Part shown: positions 1 to 5,248 of the stretch, one piece after another
Layout: each line of letters starts with the position of its first letter
How positions within the stretch are numbered: position 1 is the first letter of the stretch
Assembly: GCA_013151875.1 (NCBI GenBank)
Contig: JAADHL010000290.1
Span: 1 to 6,708, forward strand
Length of the DNA: 6,708 bases
Reading direction: 5' to 3'
DNA from: Deltaproteobacteria bacterium
Lineage (GTDB): Bacteria > Myxococcota_A > UBA9042 > DTJE01
Made by a program: the position numbers and the translations under genes
Notes under the pieces: generated by a model
Databases searched by the model: none
Seen by the model: the letters and a program-made list of their open reading frames with translations, nothing else
Told to the model about the DNA's origin: nothing

Positions 1-426
1 CAGGCCCGTAAGCTCCCTTCCGGAAAAGCGTTTGCGGTCCCATCGGCCGGCCTTCATGGACGCGGCCGCGGCTGGGATGTTGCGCGCCAGACAAAACATC
101 AGCCCCAGGGTGTGTTCGGCCGCTGTTATGCTGTTTCCCCCGGGCACGTTGAAGACCAGGACGCCCCTGTCGTTCGCGGCCCTGACGTCTATGTTGTCGA
201 CTCCGATCCCGGCGCGGCCAATGACCTTCAGGTCGGCGCCGGCCTGAATCACGCGACTGGTCACCTTTACGGCGCTTCGGACCAGGATGCCGTGGAATCC
301 CTTTATGGCCTCGACAAGCTGATCCTCGTTCAGGCCGTGTCTGGTCTTCACGTTGATGCCGGCGTCCGCCAGCACGCCGGCCGCCACCGGCGCGAGGTTG
401 TCAGCAATCAGGACGTTGTAATCCAT
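1..426 (-). CDS. serA: D-3-phosphoglycerate dehydrogenase, N-terminal part (partial at window edge)
   Basis: Catalyses NAD-dependent oxidation of 3-phosphoglycerate to 3-phosphohydroxypyruvate, the first step of the phosphorylated serine pathway, in the cytoplasm. The visible 142 residues carry the N-terminal substrate-binding domain of the D-2-hydroxyacid dehydrogenase family: LVRSA at 48-52, GRAGIGVDNID at 70-80 and PGGNSITAAEH at 95-105, followed by a KAGRWDRKRF segment. The fragment stops just before the expected Rossmann GxGxxG motif, so the NAD site, catalytic residues and any C-terminal ASB/ACT regulatory domains lie outside the window. The ATG start is fixed by a near-perfect Shine-Dalgarno TAAGGAGG four bases upstream (431-438) and by the match to SerA N-termini (MDYNVLIADNL). 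It lies 37 bases downstream of tRNA-Arg with no visible terminator between, so the two may share a transcript. The identification is firm; whether it is a long or short SerA cannot be seen. Confidence 0.95.
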   Translation of the reverse strand, partial: MDYNVLIADNLAPVAAGVLADAGINVKTRHGLNEDQLVEAIKGFHGILVRSAVKVTSRVIQAGADLKVIGRAGIGVDNIDVRAANDRGVLVFNVPGGNSITAAEHTLGLMFCLARNIPAAAASMKAGRWDRKRFSGRELTGL

Positions 427-430
427 GAAG

Positions 431-438
431 CCTCCTTA
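431..438 (-). promoter_or_regulatory. Strong ribosome binding site of serA
   Basis: On the minus strand the sequence reads TAAGGAGG, then CTTC, then ATG. This is a near-perfect complement to the 16S rRNA 3' end at short spacing and decides the serA start. It overlaps the end of a small direct repeat (two copies of TCGGATA separated by one G, at 437-451). Confidence 0.85.
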
Positions 439-463
439 TCCGACTATCCGAACTGCTTTTCAG

Positions 464-540
464 TGGTGGGCGATGCGGGATTCGAACCCACGGCCTTTGG
501 TTCCGGAGACCAACGCTCTATCCAGCTGAGCTAATCGCCC
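464..540 (-). tRNA. tRNA-Arg (anticodon CCG)
   Basis: Read on the minus strand, a complete 77-base cloverleaf is visible. The acceptor stem is GGGCGAT paired with ATCGCCC, and the D stem is GCTC/GAGC with an AGCTGGATA loop. The anticodon stem TTGGT/ACCAA encloses the loop CTCCGGA, which places CCG at positions 34-36. A five-base variable loop follows, then a T stem GTGGG/CCCGC around TTCGAAT (one T-G pair). Discriminator A and an encoded CCA end complete it. Anticodon CCG reads the arginine codon CGG; the loop CTCCGGA is the same as in the Escherichia coli tRNA-Arg(CCG). It lies 41 bases after dtd and 37 bases before serA, all on one strand. I saw no convincing promoter or T-tailed terminator around it, so release from a longer precursor by RNase P and 3' processing is likely (inference). 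Confidence 0.97.
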
Positions 541-581
541 GTCACGAAGCCGCATCTAGGTATCACGAATATGCCTGGATG

Positions 582-1070
582 TCATCCATTTCTTCTGCGA
601 TCCGCGCTGTCGACAATCAATGTGACGGGACCGTCATTCACGATCTCGCAGTCCATCATTGCCTGAAACCGTCCAAAGATGCAGTCGATCCCCAGGCCCT
701 CGAAACGTCGCCGCACGCGTGGCCAGAAATCGCGCGCCTCGGACACCGGCATTGCGCGGGACCAGGACGGACGATTGCCGCGCCGCACGTCGCCGCAAAG
801 CGTGAACTGGCTGACCACCGCCAGCGTTCCGCCCACATCCGCCAGCGACAGGTTCATCTTTCCGTCATCGTCGTCGAAGACCCTCAGCCTCCCGATCTTT
901 CCAGCGACCCAGTCGAGGTCCTCGTCCGTGTCTCCATCCATCAGGCCCAACAGCACGAACAGGCCGATCCCCATCGACCCGAGGTTGACGGATTCCCGTG
1001 TGCCTGATCCGGGCGATTCATGTCCCGTGGTTATCGAGGCGCGCTTTACGCGTTGAACGACCGCCTTCAT
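582..1070 (-). CDS. dtd: D-aminoacyl-tRNA deacylase (D-Tyr-tRNA deacylase)
   Basis: Hydrolyses the ester bond of D-aminoacyl-tRNAs (and some Gly-tRNA mischarging products), recycling tRNA and keeping D-amino acids out of translation; a cytoplasmic homodimer in this family. The 162-residue product begins with the family's typical MKAVVQRVKRASIT and carries KMNLSLADVGG (71-81), the SQFTL motif (87-91) and the Gly-cisPro motif in NDGPVT (145-150), so both signature active-site elements are present. The family is usually about 145 residues long. The extra length is an insertion of roughly 11-13 residues after RASIT (about 15-30) in the first beta-hairpin, plus a short basic tail. The usual FGA before the last strand reads FQA (135-137). 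The start is fixed by the conserved N-terminus, although the best Shine-Dalgarno-like sequence (AGGGGA, 1082-1087) is 11 bases away, which is long and suggests modest translation. It follows the PEGA-like gene by 69 bases and precedes tRNA-Arg. Confidence 0.95.
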   Translation of the reverse strand: MKAVVQRVKRASITTGHESPGSGTRESVNLGSMGIGLFVLLGLMDGDTDEDLDWVAGKIGRLRVFDDDDGKMNLSLADVGGTLAVVSQFTLCGDVRRGNRPSWSRAMPVSEARDFWPRVRRRFEGLGIDCIFGRFQAMMDCEIVNDGPVTLIVDSADRRRNG

Positions 1071-1139
1071 CGTGACGTCAGTCCCCTGATTGTTTTGCTG
1101 GGTGAGGATCCGTGGTTCTTGCGCAACCGGTTCGGATTG

Positions 1140-2150
1140 CTATTCGCACTTGTGCTTCTTGAGTTCCTTGTTGAACTTGGCGGCCCACTCCTTGTCCGCG
1201 TTCAGGGCCTCATCGATGCGGTTCCATTCTCCAAAGGTCTTGAAGCCGTGCCTGTTCAGGACCTCCAGATAGATCCCCTCGACAGTGCTGTCGGAGATCT
1301 TTTTTCCTTCCTTGCGTTTCTTTTCGATCTCTCTTTGGACGCACAGGACGTCCTTGCGGGCCGCCATGTAGTTTTCTTTCGCCGTTTCGGGTTTGGGCAT
1401 CAGGTCCGCGCCCCTGAAGTCCACCGCAAAGATTCCGGGGCCGCGCTGCGTCCAGAACAAGGTCTCGACATCCTTGAGGGGGGGGCGGTCCTTGTCGCCG
1501 GTCATGTAAAAGGTCCTGGGATAATAGCCTTCTTTCTCGATCAGAATCGAATACTCGTACCTGTAGACGATCGTCCGATCCTCGGATGCCTCCTGGATTG
1601 GAATATCGTTCAACGGAATGGACTCCACGATTTCCTTCTTTTCATGATCGAGGTGAAGGGACGGGTTGTCCACCTGGCGCTCGACGGGCTTCTGGGAATA
1701 GTCCATCCGTCCCCTGAGGCATTCCAGCAGGGCCGTCTCGCCCTTGGCATGGGAACAGTCCATCGTGAATTTCTTTTCGGTGATGGTTACCTTGGCGTCC
1801 CTGGGGGAATAGAAAAGAGTCAGGCTTCCATACTTGTTGGACGTCAGGTTTTCGATCTCCCTGATCCGGTCCTCCTGGGCCTTTCTGAGCTGTTCCTTGT
1901 ACTCGCCCAGTTCGCCGGCCAGCAGGGCCTCGAACTGTTCGGTCAGGATTGGGTCGCTGTAGATCACCCCCAGCCCAATCGCAGTAAGGAGCGCCACAAC
2001 CATGATGATGATGACCGGGGTCGTAAAGAACGGCCGCTTGGTGCGCGTGTCGTACACTTCTTCATCATCGATTACGGTCCTTCCCGACTCCTCCTCCTCG
2101 GAAAGCAGGAGCTCGTGAACGTCCCTTGGTGTCTTGTCGTTTGTTTCCAT
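1140..2150 (-). CDS. Single-pass membrane protein with interrupted PEGA-like domain, function unknown
   Basis: I do not recognise a named family for the whole 336-residue protein. What can be seen: an acidic, polar N-terminus (1-38, with EEEES and DDEE runs) without a signal peptide, then a basic TKR, then one membrane segment at about 45-64 (PVIIIMVVALLTAIGLGVIY). The charge pattern suggests N-in, C-out topology. Residues 70-101 are rich in E, K, R and L and could form a short coiled coil. Residues 107-124 (YGSLTLFYSPRDAKVTI) and 178-213 (IPLNDIPI through YSILIEKEGYYPR) look like the two halves of a PEGA domain, a small beta fold often found outside the cytoplasmic membrane, separated by about 50 residues containing Cys132 and Cys144. 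The last 75 residues are charged and probably helical. AGGTGA at 2156-2161 lies five bases before the ATG. It has its own predicted promoter and leader hairpin just upstream, and follows two PilT-type ATPase genes, so a role at the cell envelope linked to them is possible but unproven. Confidence 0.8.
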   Translation of the reverse strand: METNDKTPRDVHELLLSEEEESGRTVIDDEEVYDTRTKRPFFTTPVIIIMVVALLTAIGLGVIYSDPILTEQFEALLAGELGEYKEQLRKAQEDRIREIENLTSNKYGSLTLFYSPRDAKVTITEKKFTMDCSHAKGETALLECLRGRMDYSQKPVERQVDNPSLHLDHEKKEIVESIPLNDIPIQEASEDRTIVYRYEYSILIEKEGYYPRTFYMTGDKDRPPLKDVETLFWTQRGPGIFAVDFRGADLMPKPETAKENYMAARKDVLCVQREIEKKRKEGKKISDSTVEGIYLEVLNRHGFKTFGEWNRIDEALNADKEWAAKFNKELKKHKCE

Positions 2151-2181
2151 TCAGTTCACCTGCCTGGCACGGACAAAGGGT

Positions 2182-2219
2182 AGTCGTGTCAGCGAAGAGA
2201 ACCTCGTTCGCTCACGACT
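2182..2219 (-). promoter_or_regulatory. Leader hairpin / inverted repeat at the predicted 5' end of the PEGA-like gene's mRNA
   Basis: On the minus strand the arm AGTCGTG-AGCGAA pairs with TTCGCT-(GA)-CACGACT: 13 perfect base pairs with one two-base bulge and a ten-base loop that can close further by GAG/CTC. It begins 5 bases after the predicted -10 box, so it would form at the very 5' end of the transcript. No T-run follows, which argues against an intrinsic terminator. It could stabilise the mRNA 5' end, or as DNA could be an operator overlapping the start site (inference). Confidence 0.6.
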
Positions 2220-2224
2220 GGCGG

Positions 2225-2254
2225 ACTATACAATGCGCTGGATTGCAACGTCAA
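2225..2254 (-). promoter_or_regulatory. Predicted sigma70-type promoter for the PEGA-like gene
   Basis: The minus strand carries TTGACG (2249-2254, five of six matches to TTGACA), an 18-base spacer and TATAGT (2225-2230, five of six matches to TATAAT). Transcription would start near 2218, giving a leader of about 68 bases before the ATG at 2150. The -35 box lies only 14 bases after the pilT stop codon, so this separates the PEGA-like gene as its own start of transcription while still allowing read-through from the upstream operon. Confidence 0.65.
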
Positions 2255-2268
2255 GAAGGTGTGGAAGG

Positions 2269-3354
2269 CTACAGTTCGATACCCAGCTGCGTTGAAAGCG
2301 CGTGTATGAAGCCCTGTTTGTCTAGCGACTTTTCGTGCGCGTGCACCGGATCCACAATACCGTTTCGGACCAGGTCCAGCAGGGAGTCGTCCATGGCAAT
2401 CATGCCGTTCTTTCTGCCGGTGCGGATCAGGTTTCTTATCAGGTGCGGCTTTCCCTCCCGGATCATGTTGGGCAATCCGGTGGACCAGAACAGGATTTCG
2501 ACCGCTGGGATGCGTCCACCCGTCTTTCTGGGCAGCAGTTGTTGGGACAGGATCCCCCGCAGCACCCCGGCGAACATGGTTCGGATGCCGTCCTGCTCGT
2601 TCGCCGGAAACACGTTGATCATGCGGTCCACGGTGCGCGCCGCGCAGTTGGTGTGCATCGTTGCAAGGACCAGGACCCCTGTTTCAGCGGCCTGGAGCGC
2701 CATGGATATGGTATCGAGGTCCCTGAGTTCGCCCACCAGGATGACGTCCGGATCCTCCCTCATGGCGACCCGCAGGGCGTCGCTGAATGTGCGCGCCGAC
2801 GAACCGATCTCGCGTTGGGTTATCCTGGATTTCCGATTCACGTGGATGAATTCGATGGGGTCTTCGATGGTGACTATGTGGCTCTGACGATTTTGATTGA
2901 TGTGATCGATTACCGAGGCCAGAGTCGTGCTCTTGCCTGAGCCGGTGGGGCCGGTCACCAGGACCAGACCGCTTGGATAGTCGCCGAAACGGGCCACCTG
3001 TTCAGGGACGCCCAGATCGGCGAAGCTCATCGACTTGGATGGGACCAGCCTGAACACCGCCGCTGGGCCGTTCTCCTGCATGAACAGGTTGGAGCGGAAA
3101 CGGCCGATGTCCTTGCTGTCGTACGCCCAGTCCAGATCCCCGGTTTCGTTGAAATGCCTCCAGAGGTCCGGCGGTACGATGCCGGCCAGGGCATCGGTGA
3201 AATCCTGCGCCGAGATGGTCTTGAGCCGCAGGGGCCTTATTTCGCCGACCACCCGGATGATCGGGGGCTGCCCCACCACGAAATGCAGGTCGGAACCGCC
3301 CATCTCTACGACCAGGGCCAGCAGGTCGTCGATCACTGAATCATTTTTCGACAC
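2269..3354 (-). CDS. pilT: PilT-type type IV pilus retraction ATPase
   Basis: A secretion-superfamily hexameric ATPase of the PilT/PilU family, cytoplasmic at the base of a type IV pilus, where such motors drive pilus disassembly and retraction. The 361 residues match the usual PilT length. Motifs in order: GGSDLHF (19-25) in the N-terminal PAS-like domain, Walker A GPTGSGKST (135-143), Asp box IVTIEDPIEFIH (160-171), Walker B VILVGELRD (204-212, catalytic Glu209) and His box ATMHTN (231-236, His234). All look intact. The segment matching PilT's AIRNLIRE motif reads GLPNMIRE (293-300), so it is diverged at its front. The GTG start at 3354 is preferred because GGAG lies eight bases upstream; it overlaps the stop of the preceding HEAT-PilT gene by 14 bases, implying translational coupling. 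A later GTG at 3336 has no good ribosome site. Its assignment as PilT rather than PilU is by overall resemblance and is not certain. Confidence 0.92.
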   Translation of the reverse strand: MSKNDSVIDDLLALVVEMGGSDLHFVVGQPPIIRVVGEIRPLRLKTISAQDFTDALAGIVPPDLWRHFNETGDLDWAYDSKDIGRFRSNLFMQENGPAAVFRLVPSKSMSFADLGVPEQVARFGDYPSGLVLVTGPTGSGKSTTLASVIDHINQNRQSHIVTIEDPIEFIHVNRKSRITQREIGSSARTFSDALRVAMREDPDVILVGELRDLDTISMALQAAETGVLVLATMHTNCAARTVDRMINVFPANEQDGIRTMFAGVLRGILSQQLLPRKTGGRIPAVEILFWSTGLPNMIREGKPHLIRNLIRTGRKNGMIAMDDSLLDLVRNGIVDPVHAHEKSLDKQGFIHALSTQLGIEL

Positions 3355-5248
3355 GCGGCTGACTCCCCGTGGGCTGCAAACGCCTCTGGAATGGCTCCTT
3401 GTTCAGTGCTCTTACGTAGGCCTCCTGCGATGATATCGACCTGGACGCCATCAACTCGAACAGTGCTGAATCCATTGTCTTCATTCCGACGGATTTGCCG
3501 GTCTGCATGATGCCCGGAAGCTGATTCATTTTGTTGTCGCGTATCAGATTGCTCACGGCCGAGGTGCAGACCAGTATCTCGAAACACCCGACCCGGCCAG
3601 GGCCGGACGCCCGCGGTATCAGGGACTGCGCGATTACCATTTTGAGGGAATCGGCCAGCATCAGGCGGACCTGTTGTTGTTCGGAAGCCGGGAACACCTC
3701 GACCATGCGTTCGACCGCTCCCACCGCGTTCGGGGTGTGCAGGGTGCCTATGACCAGGTGTCCGGTTTCAGCGGCCTCGACCGCGAGGCGCATGGTCGTG
3801 AGGTCACGCATTTCGCCGACCACTATCACATCGGGGTCCTCGCGCAGTGCCGAGCGCAGGGCCATGGGAAACGATTCGGTGTGTCGGCCGATCTCGCGCT
3901 GGTTCACCAGGCTTCGCTTGCGATAGTGGATGTATTCAATAGGGTCTTCCAGCGTGATGATGTGAAGGGCGCGGGTCTCGTTCAGGTGATTGACCAGGGC
4001 GGACATGGTGGTGGTCTTGCCCGATCCGGAACGTCCCGTAACCAGCACGAGGCCCTGCTGGTAGGTCGCGATATCATTTACCTGTGGCGGCAGCCCCAGC
4101 GAGGCTATGCCTGGGACCTCCGGAGGTATCAGCCGAATCACGGCTGACAGGCCGCGCCGCTCTTGAAACACGTTGACCCTGTGCCTGCCCAGACCGGGCA
4201 CGCCGTATGAGAAATCGGCCTGGAGGTCCCTTTCGATCAGAGGTTCTACCGATTCGGGAACGATCTCGCGGATCATGGACTCGCATCGTTTTCTGGACAG
4301 GATCCCGGACCCCGTCTCCTTGATCAGGCCGTGGAGCCGGAAGGCGATGGGGGACCCGGGGACCAAATGTACGTCCGAGGCATGGGCCAGTCGCGCCTCC
4401 GCCAGCACCGGATCTATGGCGTTTCGCGTCTTGATGGACTTTGTCGCGGCCGCGGTCAGTTCCGCCTCGTCGAACGGGATTCCATGCCGTGTGGATACAC
4501 GCTTGACGGCCTCCACGGCGGCGTCCCGAACCCGCTGGCTCGGATCGGTGCCGCAGACCTGTTTGAACAGCTTGATGGCCCTGGGGTCCTGAAACACCGT
4601 CAGTGCTCGTATGGCCTCAAGGCGCACCTCGGTAGAGGGATCGACCAGCAGGCGCGCGACCGCACCCACGGTTTCCTTGGCCCCCAGATCGGCAAGCATG
4701 GCCACGGCCGTCCAGCGAAGGTCTTCATTGTCCAGCGCCTGCTTGATTTCACTTACGTTGTTCTTGCCTCCCGAAGCGGCGAGGGCCTGAAGCGCCATGA
4801 CCGCGGCAAACCGATCCCTGGCCCCCAGAATGGGTTTCAAGGGGCCGGAAAGCGCAGGGTCGGCCAGTGTGGTCGCCAGCTCTATCAGCAGGTGAAGATC
4901 GCCTCCGGAGTATTCGGGAAGCATTTCGACAATGGCCGGAACCAGGTCCTTTGCCATCCTCTTCAGCTCCTGGTGGAGCCTTTCCCGGGATGAAGCGATC
5001 AGACCGCGTTGGGCGCGCAAAACGGACAGGAGGACCTGACGGCCGCTGAAATCGTCTTTTCCCGCCGTTGAGGGCGCCTTTGAGGTCATGGACTGCGAAA
5101 TGAAGTTGAGGGCGGCCAGTCGGTGGTCATCGGGCGAGTTCAGGATCATGTTTACGATTTCAGCCCCCCTGCCTTGGGCCTTGCCGGAAATGATCCCTGC
5201 CAGTCGCCCCCTCGCGGTGAGGGGCTTGACGGTCCCGGCGTCAATCAT
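3341..5248 (-). CDS. HEAT-repeat / PilT fusion ATPase
   Basis: A 635-residue protein combining an N-terminal alpha-helical region with a full PilT-type ATPase. Residues 1-135 are helical and unassigned. About 137-252 forms four HEAT-like helix pairs (near 137-160, 165-189, 193-219 and 223-252, the last two with typical DPSxxVRxxAxxA patterns), usually a protein-binding scaffold. The ATPase begins near 276: ASDVHL (290-295), Walker A GRSGSGKTT (405-413, with Arg in place of the usual Pro), Asp box IITLEDPIEYIH (430-441), Walker B VIVVGEMRD (474-482, Glu479), His box GTLHTP (501-506), AVSNLIRD at 564-571 in place of AIRNLIRE, and MQTGKSVGMKTMD (581-593). It appears catalytically competent. The ATG at 5248 is chosen because it overlaps the upstream Clp-like gene's TGA by eight bases (ATGATTGA) and has GGTGG six bases upstream. 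Starting further upstream would add 75 residues of low-quality sequence lying over the Clp-like gene. The HEAT part probably docks this motor to a partner (inference). Confidence 0.92.
   Translation of the reverse strand: MIDAGTVKPLTARGRLAGIISGKAQGRGAEIVNMILNSPDDHRLAALNFISQSMTSKAPSTAGKDDFSGRQVLLSVLRAQRGLIASSRERLHQELKRMAKDLVPAIVEMLPEYSGGDLHLLIELATTLADPALSGPLKPILGARDRFAAVMALQALAASGGKNNVSEIKQALDNEDLRWTAVAMLADLGAKETVGAVARLLVDPSTEVRLEAIRALTVFQDPRAIKLFKQVCGTDPSQRVRDAAVEAVKRVSTRHGIPFDEAELTAAATKSIKTRNAIDPVLAEARLAHASDVHLVPGSPIAFRLHGLIKETGSGILSRKRCESMIREIVPESVEPLIERDLQADFSYGVPGLGRHRVNVFQERRGLSAVIRLIPPEVPGIASLGLPPQVNDIATYQQGLVLVTGRSGSGKTTTMSALVNHLNETRALHIITLEDPIEYIHYRKRSLVNQREIGRHTESFPMALRSALREDPDVIVVGEMRDLTTMRLAVEAAETGHLVIGTLHTPNAVGAVERMVEVFPASEQQQVRLMLADSLKMVIAQSLIPRASGPGRVGCFEILVCTSAVSNLIRDNKMNQLPGIMQTGKSVGMKTMDSALFELMASRSISSQEAYVRALNKEPFQRRLQPTGSQPRVEK

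Noticed and set aside
1073..1080. Perfect palindrome TGACGTCA just upstream of dtd.
   Set aside because: An isolated 8-base palindrome without a second copy or known bacterial regulator here; compatible with chance.
1114..1132. Inverted repeat (GGTT...AACC, TTGCGCAA, AACCGGTT) after the PEGA-like gene as a terminator.
   Set aside because: Stems are short and overlapping and no T-run follows on the minus strand, so it does not look like an intrinsic terminator.
1020..2183. Long plus-strand open frame of 387 codons opposite the PEGA-like gene.
   Set aside because: It is the mirror of a minus-strand gene in GC-rich DNA. The minus-strand product has a clear membrane segment, coiled coil, PEGA-like motifs, promoter and ribosome site, and the plus-strand product resembles no family I know.
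2182..2219. The leader hairpin as an intrinsic terminator of the pilT operon.
   Set aside because: The stem is strong, but the sequence after it on the minus strand (ACCCTTTGTCC) lacks a T-tract, and it lies downstream of a good promoter.
2126..2940. Plus-strand open frames opposite pilT.
   Set aside because: They overlap a protein with all PilT catalytic motifs and show no recognisable domain or ribosome site, so they are shadows.
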